Shown: positions 8,824 through 17,910, counted from the first letter of the stretch. The stretch: 64,000 nucleotides of DNA from Sporosarcina beigongshangi (GCF_016820535.1 NZ_JADHDY010000002.1:186001-250000); one strand, 5' to 3'. Made by a program: numbers and translations. Notes: a model not told the origin generated them from the letters alone.

Positions 8824-9459
8824 TCACGGGGCCGCGTGCCGGATCACCCACTCTACGAGTGGGCGCAGGTGCTCCCAATGCTCCGAAAGCTGCTTTTCCG
8901 CCCTGCGGTCATTCAGCCACCCGGGCCTGCCCAGCGCCATCGAGGCGCTCAAGGTCTTGTGCCTCAGGAGCTCCGCACGGGGATGGTCTTTTGGGAAACC
9001 GCGGGGTGCGGACTTCAAGTCCGGCGGTGACAGGGCGTAGCCGTCGGCTTCCAGTTGCCGGGCGATTTCCACGAGGGCGGCACCGCTGGAGGGTGCGTCC
9101 ACGGCGGCCCGAAACCGGCCCAGCTGGGCCGGGGCCGAGGACCGGTAGCCGCCTCCCACGCTGAGGCCGTCCGCGTCCAGGTGCAGGTAGTAACCGACGT
9201 CCTCATAGTGTGACAGGAACATGCCCTGCGCCGTTTTGTAGGGTCCGCCGGCGGCGGCGAACCTCATGTCCCTGTTCGGTCGAAAAATCCTCCCCGGGCC
9301 AAACCTGGGTTCCAGTCCGCGGCGGAGGGAATCAAGCGGAGCCAGCACATCGGCGTCGTACTGGGCCTTGTGGGCCAGCCACCACTCACGGTTGTTGTTT
9401 TCCTCCAGCGCGGCGTAAAACTCAAAGGCTGCCGCGGGAAATCCTGTAAAAGTGTCCAT
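8824..9459 (-). CDS. DUF2461 family protein
   Basis: This is a 211-residue soluble protein. The opening block FTGFPAAAFEFYAALEENNN, then REWWLAHKAQYDADVLAP, GRIFRPNRDMRF and GGPYKTAQGMFLSH, is the DUF2461 signature. The function of the family is not known. It is convergent with the DUF2236 gene, their stops being 25 bases apart, and divergent from the Fur-family gene. Confidence 0.85.
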   Translation of the reverse strand: MDTFTGFPAAAFEFYAALEENNNREWWLAHKAQYDADVLAPLDSLRRGLEPRFGPGRIFRPNRDMRFAAAGGPYKTAQGMFLSHYEDVGYYLHLDADGLSVGGGYRSSAPAQLGRFRAAVDAPSSGAALVEIARQLEADGYALSPPDLKSAPRGFPKDHPRAELLRHKTLSASMALGRPGWLNDRRAEKQLSEHWEHLRPLVEWVIRHAAP

Positions 9460-9572
9460 GTCCAGAGCCTATGGAGGCGGGGCCGCGCCCGCCAGCGTCT
9501 CCGCGGCAACTGTGGACAAGTGGCGGCAACGGTCATCCTGTGGAGGACAAAAGCCAGAAAAGGCGAACAAGA

Positions 9573-9587
9573 CTGGACTCAGTCCAG
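9573..9587. promoter_or_regulatory. Palindrome, candidate Fur-family operator
   Basis: CTGGACT-C-AGTCCAG is a perfect 7-1-7 palindrome 21 bases before the start of the Fur-family gene. It probably overlaps the promoter. Autoregulation of peroxide-sensing Fur proteins upstream of catalase is common; the link here is inferred from position only. Confidence 0.5.
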
Positions 9588-9608
9588 ATTAGCTGGCATA
9601 GTGGAGCC

Positions 9609-10076
9609 ATGGAAAAGGGACACTCGACCGAGGACATGCTACGTGCCGTTTCGCTGCGCGTGACGCGTCCCCGGGTTGCCGTCCTGGATGCCGTCAGGGC
9701 CCACCCGCATGCGGATGCAGACACCGTCATTGGTGCCGCGAGGGCGGAGCTGGGAAGTGTTTCAAAGCAAGCAGTGTACGACGTTTTGGCCGCGCTGGTC
9801 GATGCCGACCTGGTCCGCCGGATCGAGCCCCAGGGCTCGCCTGCACGGTTTGAAACGAGAGTGGGGGACAACCACCACCACGTGGTGTGCCGCCTTTGCG
9901 GAAACATCGCCGATGTGGACTGCGCCATAGGTGAAGCCCCCTGCCTGCACGCCTCCAACAGCCACGGCTTCAGCATTGATGAAGCCGAGGTCATTTACTG
10001 GGGGACTTGTCCTGACTGTGCCGCCAAGAAGCTTGTGACCGACCAAGAACTGACTAAAAATAGGAGCGATAAGTAA
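9609..10076 (+). CDS. Fur-family metalloregulator of catalase (FurA/PerR-like)
   Basis: This 155-residue DNA-binding repressor has an N-terminal winged helix ([39 protein letters not shown]). Its C-terminal metal and dimer domain contains [12 protein letters not shown] and a second Cys pair ([11 protein letters not shown]), which form the structural zinc site. Only two bases separate its stop from the catalase start, so the pair is translated from one transcript. This fits the actinobacterial furA-katG/katA theme of peroxide-induced derepression. A perfect palindrome lies in its promoter region. Confidence 0.9.
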   Translation: MEKGHSTEDMLRAVSLRVTRPRVAVLDAVRAHPHADADTVIGAARAELGSVSKQAVYDVLAALVDADLVRRIEPQGSPARFETRVGDNHHHVVCRLCGNIADVDCAIGEAPCLHASNSHGFSIDEAEVIYWGTCPDCAAKKLVTDQELTKNRSDK

Positions 10077-10078
10077 AG

Positions 10079-11545
10079 ATGACTATCGAAAACACCGCAC
10101 CCCTGACCACGGCTGCCGGCGCGCCCGTCGCCAACAACCAGGACAGCCTGACGGCAGGCCCCCGCGGCCCCATGCTCCTGCAGGACGTTTGGTTCCTTGA
10201 GAAGCTGGCCCACTTTAGCCGCGAAGTCATCCCCGAGCGCCGCATGCACGCCAAGGGCTCCGGCGCCTTCGGCACCTTCACGGTGACCAACGACATCACC
10301 AAGTACACCAAGGCCAGCATCTTCTCTGAGGTCGGCAAGCAGACTGAAATGTTTGCACGCTTCTCCACCGTTGCCGGTGAGCGCGGTGCAGCCGACGCGG
10401 AGCGCGACATCCGCGGCTTCTCCGTCAAGTTCTACACGGACGAGGGCAACTGGGACCTGGTTGGCAACAACACCCCCGTGTTCTTCTTCCGCGACGGTTT
10501 GAAGTTCCCCGACCTGAACCGCGCCGTCAAGCGCGACCCCCGCACCAACATGCGCAGCGCCGAGAACAACTGGGACTTCTGGACCAACCTGCCCGAGTCC
10601 CTGCACCAGGTCACGATCGTCATGTCGGACCGCGGCATCCCGGACGGCTACCGCCACATGCACGGCTTCGGCTCGCACACCTTCTCCCTGATCAACGCCG
10701 AGGGCGAGCGTTTCTGGGTCAAGTTCCACCACGTCACGCAGCAGGGCATCAAGAACCTGAGCGACGAAGAGGCCGGTGCCGTCGTTGCTGCCGACCGCGA
10801 GTCCAGCCAGCGCGACCTCTTCGACGCGATTGAGAACGGCGACTTCCCCAAGTGGAAGCTCATGGTCCAGATCATGCCCGAGGCCGACGCCGAGACCTAC
10901 AAGTACCACCCCTTCGACCTCACAAAGGTCTGGAGCAAGAAGGACTACCCGCTGATCGAGGTTGGCGAGTGGGAACTGAACCGCAACCCCGAAAACTACC
11001 ACGCCGATGTTGAGCAGGCTGCTTTCGCGCCGGCCAATGTGGTCCCCGGCATCAGCTTCTCCCCGGACCGCATGCTCCAGGCCCGCCTGTTCTCCTACGG
11101 CGACGCCCAGCGCTACCGCCTCGGCGTGAACCACCACCAGATCCCGGTGAACGCTCCGAAGAACCCGGTCAACACCTACCACCGCGACGGCCAGGGCCGC
11201 GTTGACGGCAACCAGGGCCGCACCCCCGGCATCGAGCCGAACTCCTATGGCCGCTGGCCGGAGCAGCCCGCCTACGCCGATCCCGCACTGGCCGTTGGCG
11301 CCACCGCGGACCGCTTCAACTACCGTGAAGATGATGCCAACTACTTTGAGCAGCCCGGCATCCTCTTCCGCGAAAAGATGACGGACGAGCAGCGCCAGGT
11401 GCTCTTCGAGAACACCGCCCGCGCCATCGACGGTGCCTCACAGGCCACCATCGAACGCCACATCTACAACTGCACCCAGGCCGACCCGGCCTACGGTGAG
11501 GGCGTGCGCAAGGCCATCGAGGCCCACCAGGCTTCCAAGGCCTAG
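10079..11545 (+). CDS. katA: Monofunctional heme catalase
   Basis: This 488-residue catalase degrades H2O2 in the cytoplasm. The catalytic His57 lies in [15 protein letters not shown], the distal Asn in [11 protein letters not shown] (about 130), and the proximal heme Tyr in [14 protein letters not shown]. The size fits the small-subunit (clade 3) type. It is coupled to the Fur-family gene (ATG two bases after its stop) and is followed by a very strong hairpin. An ankyrin protein is encoded convergently just beyond, an arrangement also seen with Pseudomonas katB-ankB. Confidence 0.97.
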   Translation: MTIENTAPLTTAAGAPVANNQDSLTAGPRGPMLLQDVWFLEKLAHFSREVIPERRMHAKGSGAFGTFTVTNDITKYTKASIFSEVGKQTEMFARFSTVAGERGAADAERDIRGFSVKFYTDEGNWDLVGNNTPVFFFRDGLKFPDLNRAVKRDPRTNMRSAENNWDFWTNLPESLHQVTIVMSDRGIPDGYRHMHGFGSHTFSLINAEGERFWVKFHHVTQQGIKNLSDEEAGAVVAADRESSQRDLFDAIENGDFPKWKLMVQIMPEADAETYKYHPFDLTKVWSKKDYPLIEVGEWELNRNPENYHADVEQAAFAPANVVPGISFSPDRMLQARLFSYGDAQRYRLGVNHHQIPVNAPKNPVNTYHRDGQGRVDGNQGRTPGIEPNSYGRWPEQPAYADPALAVGATADRFNYREDDANYFEQPGILFREKMTDEQRQVLFENTARAIDGASQATIERHIYNCTQADPAYGEGVRKAIEAHQASKA

Positions 11546-11558
11546 TCCTTAGCCAAGT

Positions 11559-11611
11559 ACGACGGCGGCACCCGTCTTTCGCATCAAGCGGAAGGCGGGT
11601 GCCGCCGTCGT
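11559..11611. terminator. Long hairpin after katA
   Basis: A 16-bp perfect stem (11559-11574 with 11596-11611) is extended by seven more pairs (CTTTCGC/GCGGAAG) around a 5-base loop. There is no clear T-run, so termination by structure is inferred. It begins 13 bases after the katA stop. Confidence 0.7.
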
Positions 11612-11660
11612 TGGTTCAGGGCGAAAAGTCGGTGCGGCGTTGGCCGAAAGGGGCCGCCCG

Positions 11661-11765
11661 TTGACGGGGTGGCCAATGGAAGGGGCAGCCCGCTGACGGC
11701 GTGCCAAACCGGTGACGGCGTGCGAAATTCGGCACGCCGCGGCCAGCATGGCACGCCGTCGGCGG
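11661..11765. repeat. Direct-plus-inverted short repeat array (motif TGACGGCGTGCCRAA)
   Basis: Direct copies have TGACGG at 11662, 11694 and 11713. Inverted copies have GGCACGCC at 11731 and 11750. Spacings are 32 and 19 bp for the direct copies and 19 bp for the inverted pair. It lies in the convergent space between katA and the ankyrin gene. Confidence 0.6.
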
Positions 11766-11779
11766 AGGATGCAGTGGTG

Positions 11780-12166
11780 TCAGCCGAGCAGGTGCTCGCG
11801 GCCGAACATGGCGGCAGCGGCACGCGCGGAGGGGGTTCCGGCGTCGAGATCGGCGCCGGCGGCAATCAAGAGGCCGGCGATCGTGTCCTCGCCCTTGAAC
11901 AGGGCGCCCGCCAGCGGGGACTGGTCGCGGGCGTTGCGGATGTCGACATTGGCGCTGCGGGCGATGAGCATGGCGACGGTGTCCACCTCACCCTTGTAGG
12001 CGGCCAGCATGAGCAGCGTGTTCCCGTCGGAGTCCTGCACGTCGATGGGCAGGCCGTGGTCTAGGAATTCAGCCAGTTCCGCGGTGCTGCCCGCACGGGC
12101 CAGGTCCATGGCGAGGGCAACAACCTTGGCCGACTGGTCATCATTGAGGGGTGCGTTGTTGGTCAT
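11780..12166 (-). CDS. Ankyrin-repeat protein near catalase
   Basis: This 128-residue soluble protein consists of about three ankyrin repeats (GNTLLMLAAYKGEVDTVAML, DQSPLAGALFKGEDTIAGLL). It has no signal peptide or catalytic domain. Ankyrin proteins encoded beside catalases (AnkB of Pseudomonas) support full catalase activity; the same role is inferred here from position. It is convergent with katA and divergent from htpX. Confidence 0.8.
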   Translation of the reverse strand: MTNNAPLNDDQSAKVVALAMDLARAGSTAELAEFLDHGLPIDVQDSDGNTLLMLAAYKGEVDTVAMLIARSANVDIRNARDQSPLAGALFKGEDTIAGLLIAAGADLDAGTPSARAAAAMFGREHLLG

Positions 12167-12284
12167 TTCTCCACAGTAGGCGATGGGACGGGCTCAGGAA
12201 CAACTTGGAATTGCCGCGCGTTTAAGCTTTTGCCGGCGCCGCACGAACCGCCGGCAAGGAACGCAAGACGAGAAGGAGACGAAG

Positions 12285-13148
12285 TTGCACAACCATTTCA
12301 ACGGGCTCAAGACCGCAGCGCTCTTTGGGGTGCTGTGGGTGGTATTGCTTGGCCTGGGCGGCTTGCTGAGCGCCGGAATGAACAGTGCGGCGCCGTTGTG
12401 GATCTTTGCACTCATTGGTGTGGGGACCACGGCCTACGGCTACTGGAACAGTGACAAGATCGCGATCCGCAGCATGCAGGCCTACCCCGTAACCGAGGCG
12501 CAGGCTCCGGCCCTCCACCGGATTGTCCGCGAGCTGTCCGCCAAGGCCAACCAGCCCATGCCGGCGATTTATGTTTCCCCGACGCAGTCGCCCAACGCCT
12601 TTGCCACGGGCCGCAACCCCAAGAATGCCGCCGTCTGCTGCACGGAGGGGATACTCGCCATCCTGGACGAACGGGAACTGCGGGGCGTGCTGGGCCATGA
12701 ACTCATGCACGTCTACAACCGTGACATCCTGACCTCGTCGGTCGCGGCGGCCGTGGCCGGCGTCATCACCTCCGTGGCCCAGATGATGCTGTTCTTCGGC
12801 GGCGACCGCCGCAACCAGAACCCGCTCGCCACCATCGCGATGGCACTGCTGGCCCCGTTGGCGGCGTCCATGATCCAGCTGGCCATCAGCCGGACCCGCG
12901 AATTCGACGCCGATGAGGATGGGGCCAAGCTGACGGACGACCCCTTGGCGCTGGCCTCGGCCCTGCGAAAACTGGAAATGGGTGTCCAGCGGGCGCCCCT
13001 GCCGCAGAACCAGAACTTGGTGAACACCAGCCACCTCATGATCGCCAACCCGTTCAAGGCTGGCGGCGCCGCGAAGCTCTTCGCCACGCACCCGCCGATG
13101 GCTGAGCGGATCTCGAGGCTGGAGAAGATGGCCGGCCGGACGATGTAG
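12285..13148 (+). CDS. htpX: Membrane metalloprotease HtpX (M48B)
   Basis: This is a 287-residue zinc protease for quality control of membrane proteins. The TTG start at 12285 is set by GAAGGAGA at 12271-12278 and by the conserved HtpX opening LHNHFNGLKTAALFGVLW. Two N-terminal helices are followed by the zinc site GHELMHVYN, two more hydrophobic segments, and the third ligand region SRTREFDADEDGAKL. Length and topology match the family. Confidence 0.93.
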   Translation: MHNHFNGLKTAALFGVLWVVLLGLGGLLSAGMNSAAPLWIFALIGVGTTAYGYWNSDKIAIRSMQAYPVTEAQAPALHRIVRELSAKANQPMPAIYVSPTQSPNAFATGRNPKNAAVCCTEGILAILDERELRGVLGHELMHVYNRDILTSSVAAAVAGVITSVAQMMLFFGGDRRNQNPLATIAMALLAPLAASMIQLAISRTREFDADEDGAKLTDDPLALASALRKLEMGVQRAPLPQNQNLVNTSHLMIANPFKAGGAAKLFATHPPMAERISRLEKMAGRTM

Positions 13149-13215
13149 CAATCGCGGCGTCCAGGGCCTTGGGGCTGTTCGTGCTGAAATTTCGCTCCCG
13201 CTCACCGGCCTGGCC

Positions 13216-13443
13216 GAATCATTTGGACACCAAACGCGGGTTGGGCGGTCCTGTGGAATTTATTCGGGCACCAAACGTGGGTAAATCCGCGGCGAAGTCA
13301 CCGGAGGTGTCCGAATGATTCGCGGATGGGTGCGGAAGCCGCCGGAGGTGTCCGAATGATTCGCGGATGGGTGCGGAAGTCGCGGGAGGTGTCCGAATGA
13401 TTCGCGGATGGGTGCGGAAGTCGCGGAAGGTGTCCGAATGATT
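13216..13443. repeat. 41-bp-period repeat array with inverted halves, in a 458-bp intergenic region
   Basis: The motif AATCATTYGGACACC appears twice on the plus strand (13217-13231 and a variant ending at 13272, 41 bp apart). It then appears four times inverted (13306-13320, 13347-13361, 13388-13402, 13429-13443), every 41 bp. The 41-bp unit is nearly identical across the last copies. The period is not a multiple of three and there are no spacers, so it is neither coding nor CRISPR. The rest of 13149-13607 shows no gene. Confidence 0.85.
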
Positions 13444-13607
13444 CACGGATGGTCCGCCACGGCAGGGACCTGCACGGCTGCCTCCACGATTCCGTGCTGG
13501 ATCCCGCCGGGCGGGGCACCCGGGCGGGGCACCCGGGTGGGGCATCCGCCGTCGAACTTGGGAGTGGGTTGGCGCGCGTGCGCAGCAAGTAGGGAACAAT
13601 GGGAACC

Positions 13608-14297
13608 ATGCGATTGATCCTGATTCGACACGGCCAGACACCCAATAACATTCGAGGGCTGCTGGACACTGCGGTGCCCGGGCCCGGCCTCACGCCGCTG
13701 GGCCTGAAGCAGTCGCAGGCGGTCCCCGAGGAGGTCGAGGGACAGCGCATTGACGCGCTGTACGCCTCCAACCTCACCCGCACCCAGCTGACGGCCACGC
13801 CGCTGGCTGCCGTGCGCGCGCTGGATCCGCTGGTGCGGGACGGGATTCGCGAGATCAGCGCCGGTGACCTTGAAATGAAGGGCGACCAGGAGTCCATCAT
13901 GGCGTACCTGAAGGTGCTGATGTCGTGGTTCGGCGGCGACCTGTCCGCACGCATCCCCGGCGCCGACAACGGCTTTGAGGTGCTGGAACGCTTTGACGCG
14001 GTGGTGGCCGAGGCTGCGGCGCACGAATCGGTTGCCATGGTCAGCCACGGCGCCATGATCCGGTTCTGGGCCGCCCACCGCGCCCGGAACGTGGATTGGA
14101 CGGACCCCAAATACCGGATGCTCGGCAACACCGGCACCGTCACGCTGGAAGGCGAACCCACCGGCAGCGACGCGCCCGGCGGCTGGACGCTGCTGGACTG
14201 GCACGCGGAGGCGGCCGGCGGGCTGCAGGGGGACGACATTCCCGACCCCACCGGCGGTGCCGCAGGGACGGCCCTTGGCGGGAAGCCCCATAGCTAG
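13608..14297 (+). CDS. Histidine phosphatase (phosphoglycerate-mutase-like)
   Basis: This 229-residue enzyme has the catalytic RHG motif at its very N-terminus (MRLILIRHGQTPNN), an LTRTQLTATPLA block, and the second catalytic His in VSHGAMIRFW. The family ranges from mutases to broad phosphatases; the substrate is not evident. ATG 13608 is chosen, and ATG 13599 three codons earlier is equally possible. The next gene starts 14 bases after its stop, so co-transcription is likely. Confidence 0.85.
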   Translation: MRLILIRHGQTPNNIRGLLDTAVPGPGLTPLGLKQSQAVPEEVEGQRIDALYASNLTRTQLTATPLAAVRALDPLVRDGIREISAGDLEMKGDQESIMAYLKVLMSWFGGDLSARIPGADNGFEVLERFDAVVAEAAAHESVAMVSHGAMIRFWAAHRARNVDWTDPKYRMLGNTGTVTLEGEPTGSDAPGGWTLLDWHAEAAGGLQGDDIPDPTGGAAGTALGGKPHS

Positions 14298-14310
14298 GGG
14301 CCAGCTTTCG

Positions 14311-15573
14311 TTGTCCGACGGCGGTGAGTCGCCGGCGCCGTTCAGCACGGTCACGCTGTGGCGCATGAACGGCATCAGCTGGGTTTGGCTAGGAACCGCG
14401 GTCGTGTGTATCGCGCTCATGGCCGTGGGTGCCCCGCTCAACATGGTTTTGTACCACATGTCCCTGCCGTTTGCGCTGGGCATGGCCATCCTGCATTCGG
14501 CATCCTTGGGCCTGACCGCTGCGCGGCCGGTGGCGGGGACGCTGGTGTCGCTGGTGCCGCTGGCCATCATGCCGCTGGTTTCCAGCCCGGTGGGTGCGGC
14601 ACCCATGCCGTTCAGCGTCGTGGCCATGATCACGCAGGTCTTTGTCATCTGCGTGGCCGGGCTCCGGGCCCGCTGGCAGCTGGCCGCCTGTGCCTGGCTG
14701 GCCAGCGTTGTGGTGGGCGTGCTGGCGAACTATGTGACGATGCCGCACGGGCAGTCGGAGGGCGCCCAGATCAACGTGGTCATTTTCGCCGCCGTCTCCG
14801 GCGGTCTCATGGTGGCGGCCGTCGTGGCGCAGCAGTGGCAGCACCTGCGCGTGGAACTGGCCGCCGAGCGCACCGTCAGCGCAGAGGAGCAGTCCCGCCG
14901 CCGCCTCGCAGAGGAACGCACCCGCATTGCCCGCGAGCTCCACGACGTGGTGGCCCACGGAATGTCTGTGGTGGTGGTCCAGGCAACCACGGCCAGCTAC
15001 CGGCACCCGGGACTGAGTGAGGACCTCAAGCAGGAATTTGACGACATTGCGGCCAACTCGCGCCGCGCCATGACGGAAATGCGCAGCATGCTCGGCTCGC
15101 TCCGCAACGCCGATTCCGGCCGTGAGATGGGACCGCAGCCCGGCTTCGCAGACCTGCCGCAGCTCTTTGCCTCGGCCCGTTCGGCAGGTGTGCAGATCGC
15201 CGAACCTGAGCTGTCCGGCGTCGCCAGCCATGACATTGGCGAGGTCATCGCCCTGACCACGTACCGTATTGTCCAGGAGGCGCTGAGCAACGTCATCCGG
15301 CATGCGCCGGGTGCCACGGTCCAGACGGAATTTGCCATTGCGGGCGGGCAGCTGACCATTTCCGTGGTCAACACCAGCTCGGCGGTTGGCGCGGTCATGG
15401 CGCAACTGGACCGGGGGCAGCACCTGGGGCAGGGGCTCATCGGGATGCGTGAGCGGGCCGTCATCGTGGGCGGTTCCGTGGTTTGCGTTCCCCTGTCCGA
15501 CGGCGGATTTTCAGTCACTGCCTCGCTGCCACTGAGCGCGGCGAACCCGGGCAACGGAAGGAGGCAGTCGTGA
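14311..15573 (+). CDS. Sensor histidine kinase, LiaS/DesK type (HisKA_3)
   Basis: This is a 420-residue membrane kinase. Several hydrophobic helices fill roughly residues 20-165. The phospho-acceptor box is RIARELHDVVAHGMSVVVVQ, followed by a HATPase region (QEALSNVIRHAPGAT, GLIGMRERA). The short extracytoplasmic loops suggest an intramembrane-sensing kinase of cell-envelope or membrane stress. TTG 14311 is taken as the start; the first Met is at 14365. The stop overlaps the regulator start (GTGA). Confidence 0.88.
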   Translation: MSDGGESPAPFSTVTLWRMNGISWVWLGTAVVCIALMAVGAPLNMVLYHMSLPFALGMAILHSASLGLTAARPVAGTLVSLVPLAIMPLVSSPVGAAPMPFSVVAMITQVFVICVAGLRARWQLAACAWLASVVVGVLANYVTMPHGQSEGAQINVVIFAAVSGGLMVAAVVAQQWQHLRVELAAERTVSAEEQSRRRLAEERTRIARELHDVVAHGMSVVVVQATTASYRHPGLSEDLKQEFDDIAANSRRAMTEMRSMLGSLRNADSGREMGPQPGFADLPQLFASARSAGVQIAEPELSGVASHDIGEVIALTTYRIVQEALSNVIRHAPGATVQTEFAIAGGQLTISVVNTSSAVGAVMAQLDRGQHLGQGLIGMRERAVIVGGSVVCVPLSDGGFSVTASLPLSAANPGNGRRQS

Positions 15574-16238
15574 GCATTCGAGTGCTGGTGGTGGACGACC
15601 AGGCCATGGTGCGTGAGGGATTTGCGGCGCTGCTGGGCGCGCAGTCCGACATCGAGGTGGTGGGGCAGGCCGAGAACGGCGCCGTGGCGGTGGAGCTGTC
15701 GGCGGAGCACCACCCCGACGTGGTGTTGATGGACGTGCGCATGCCTGTGATGGACGGACTGGAGGCGGCGCGCCGAATTCTGGCGTTGCCGTCCGAGGGG
15801 CCCGGAACGCACGTTTTGATGCTGACCACCTTTGACGTGGATGACTACGTGTATGACGCCCTCCGGCTCGGCGCCAGCGGATTCCTGCTGAAGGACGCGC
15901 TGGCGGACGAGCTGGTCGCTGCCGTGCGGGTGGTGGCATCCGGCGACGCGCTGCTGGCCCCGTCCGTGACGAAACGGCTCATCGAGCAGTTTGCTCAGCA
16001 GGGGGTCCGGCCGGCGCTCTCCCGCGGGCGGCTGGACGGGTTGACGGAGCGCGAGCTGGAGGTCATGAAGCTCATTGGGGGCGGGCTTTCCAACCAGGAG
16101 ATCGCCGCGGAGCTGTTCATCGCGCAGCAGACGGTGAAGACGCACGTCAGCAAGATCCTGGCCAAGCTGGAGCTGCGCGACCGCGTGCAGGCCGTGGTGC
16201 TTGCCTACGACACCGGCCTCGTGGAGCCCGGCGGGTAG
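15570..16238 (+). CDS. NarL/FixJ-family response regulator
   Basis: This 222-residue regulator has a receiver domain with VVDDQ and phospho-acceptor Asp in VVLMDVRMPVMDG. The DNA-binding domain is LTERELEVMKLIGGGLSNQE, then TVKTHVSKILAKL. The GTG start overlaps the kinase stop by four bases, so the two are co-translated and form a cognate pair. Target genes cannot be deduced. Confidence 0.93.
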   Translation: MSIRVLVVDDQAMVREGFAALLGAQSDIEVVGQAENGAVAVELSAEHHPDVVLMDVRMPVMDGLEAARRILALPSEGPGTHVLMLTTFDVDDYVYDALRLGASGFLLKDALADELVAAVRVVASGDALLAPSVTKRLIEQFAQQGVRPALSRGRLDGLTERELEVMKLIGGGLSNQEIAAELFIAQQTVKTHVSKILAKLELRDRVQAVVLAYDTGLVEPGG

Positions 16239-16294
16239 CAGCCGGTCCCGCAGCTTGGGACGCCCCTGCAGTCGCGCATCCTGTCTGCGCAACC

Positions 16295-16340
16295 GCACGA
16301 CGGCGCCCGGCCCACCTTGGCGGGCCGGGCGCCGTCGTGC
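16295..16340. terminator. 19-bp perfect bidirectional terminator-like hairpin
   Basis: The arms 16295-16313 and 16322-16340 are perfectly complementary around an 8-base loop, between the convergent response-regulator and VOC genes. The reverse-complement sequence matches about 26 bases of the element at 34719, so it may be a dispersed family. Confidence 0.8.
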
Positions 16341-16352
16341 ATGGCAGGCGGA

Positions 16353-17126
16353 TCAGGCCGGGGGCTGGACCAGCTTGAACATGGCGCCGGTGCAGTCGGT
16401 CAGCCCGGCGACCCGGCCGTAGGGGGAGTCCTCGGGCTCGTTGATGATGGTGGCACCCAGAGCGAGGGCCTTCGCAATGGCGGCATCGACGTCGTCCGTC
16501 TGGAAGTAGACCTGCCAGTTGGAGGGGGCATCATCAGGGAGCCAGGGCTTGGCATCCAGGATCCCGGCAAGCTCGCGGCTGTCCTGGCGCAAGTTGGTGT
16601 AGCGGAACTCGGGGGTGTCTGCCATGACAGAGGCCTCGAGGCCGAAGACGTCGCGGTAGAAGCCGACTGCGGCCGGGTAGTCCTTGCTGTGGAGCTCGTG
16701 CCAGGCCGCGGCGCCGTTCTGCTCGTGGGCCTGGAAGCCTGTGTGCCCGCCAAATTCCCACAGCCCGATGGACGCGCCGCTGGGATCGCCGAGCATGGCC
16801 ATCTTGCCCTGCTCGGGAACATCCATGGGCTCGAGGTAGACGATTCCTCCGGCGTTTTTGGCAGCTTCAATGGAAGCGGCGATGTCATCGACGCGCAGAT
16901 AGGTGCTCCACACGTCCGGGTAGCCGCTGTCCGGCTGGCTCTGCATGAGGCCGGCGACGGACTTGCCGTCCTTGAAGGCCATGACGTAGCCGCCGTACTT
17001 CTCCTCGTCGCCGGCTTCATAGTTCCAGCCGAACAAGGCCGTGTAAAACTCCTGCGACCGGGCCATGTTTGAGGTCATCAAGTCAATCCAGCACGGTGCG
17101 CCGACAGGGATGTTCTGGGCGTTCAT
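16353..17126 (-). CDS. Two-domain VOC (glyoxalase/bleomycin-resistance-like) protein
   Basis: This is a 257-residue soluble protein with tandem VOC domains: residues 5-125 (PCWIDLMTSNMARSQEFYTA, FGWNYE, MLGDPSGASIGLWE) and 135-255 (AWHELHSKDYPAAVGFYRDV, FGLEA, LTDCTGAMFKLVQ). It resembles mycobacterial CFP30-type hydrolase/hydroxylase annotations. No substrate can be assigned. Confidence 0.85.
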   Translation of the reverse strand: MNAQNIPVGAPCWIDLMTSNMARSQEFYTALFGWNYEAGDEEKYGGYVMAFKDGKSVAGLMQSQPDSGYPDVWSTYLRVDDIAASIEAAKNAGGIVYLEPMDVPEQGKMAMLGDPSGASIGLWEFGGHTGFQAHEQNGAAAWHELHSKDYPAAVGFYRDVFGLEASVMADTPEFRYTNLRQDSRELAGILDAKPWLPDDAPSNWQVYFQTDDVDAAIAKALALGATIINEPEDSPYGRVAGLTDCTGAMFKLVQPPA

Positions 17127-17211
17127 GGCAGCTCCAAATCAGATGGGTGGCGACAGGGTTCGTCGGAAGAATATAGGGAAGACTATGCCGGAAGTGGCGG
17201 GCGGGCAAGAG

Positions 17212-17278
17212 AAAAAAGCGCCTGCCAGCTGAAAGTTTCCCCTTAGTTCCCGAGGAGTTTCAGCGGCAGGCGCTTTTT
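17212..17278 (-). terminator. Terminator of yajQ
   Basis: A long stem (AAAAAAGCGCCTGCC with GGCAGGCGCTTTTT plus CTGAAA/TTTCAG, one bulged base) lies just past the yajQ stop. On the minus strand it ends in a run of six Ts. Confidence 0.85.
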
Positions 17279-17301
17279 ATTGTTGCTGTGCCGGTGTGGG
17301 C

Positions 17302-17790
17302 TTAGCGGAGGTTGACGAACTGGAGGTCGGCATCCTCAAATTTGCGCAGCATTCCCATGACTTCCTGCAGGTCGTCGCGGCTCTTGGAGCTGACGCGGAG
17401 TTCGTCGCCCTGGATGGTGGACTTGACGCCCTTGGGCCCCTCGTCGCGGATGAGCTTGTTGATCTTCTTCGCCACGTCCTGGGCGATGCCTTCCTTGATC
17501 TCAGCTTCCTGGCGGTACTCCTTGCCTGAAGCGAAGGGCTCACCGGCGTCCAGGGACTTCAGCGAGATGCCGCGCTTGATCAGCTTGGATTCAAAAACGT
17601 CCATGATTGCCAGGACACGCTCTTCCGAGTTGGCCTTCAGCAGGATCTTCTCGCCGCTGAAGTCAATCTCGGCGCCCACGCCCTTGAAGTCGTAGCGCTG
17701 GGCCACTTCCTTCTGGGTCTGGTGCAGTGCGTTGGCGACCTCCTGCTTGTCGACTTTGCTCACGACGTCGAACGTTGACTCGCTGGCCAT
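17302..17790 (-). CDS. yajQ: YajQ family (UPF0234) nucleotide-binding protein
   Basis: This 162-residue protein is full length for the family. It opens with STFDVVSKVDKQEVANALHQ, then QRYDFKG and KANSEERV, and ends with LQEVMGMLRKFEDADLQFVN. YajQ proteins bind nucleotides; a Xanthomonas member binds cyclic di-GMP and modulates transcription. No role specific to this organism is evident. It is monocistronic with its own terminator. Confidence 0.93.
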   Translation of the reverse strand: MASESTFDVVSKVDKQEVANALHQTQKEVAQRYDFKGVGAEIDFSGEKILLKANSEERVLAIMDVFESKLIKRGISLKSLDAGEPFASGKEYRQEAEIKEGIAQDVAKKINKLIRDEGPKGVKSTIQGDELRVSSKSRDDLQEVMGMLRKFEDADLQFVNLR

Positions 17791-17839
17791 ATTTCCTCCA
17801 TAAACTCAAAAAGTTGGATCGATCGGTCTGCATCTAAGC

Positions 17840-17910
17840 TTAGCGCCAGGGGCCCCGAAGCGAGCGAAGCGAGGTTCTGGGGGAGGCGGCTAAGCGTTAG
17901 CGCCAGGGGC
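17840..17910. repeat. Pair of 14-bp direct repeats
   Basis: TTAGCGCCAGGGGC occurs at 17840-17853 and 17897-17910 in the divergent space between yajQ and the small membrane protein gene. Its purpose is unknown. Confidence 0.45.

Noticed and set aside
13289-13443. Possible CRISPR array
   Set aside because: The 41-bp units follow each other with no unique spacers, and two more copies lie inverted nearby. No cas genes are present.
13298-14648. Long minus-strand open frames across the phosphatase and kinase genes
   Set aside because: They run through the 41-bp repeats, whose period is not a multiple of three, and oppose genes with clear motifs.
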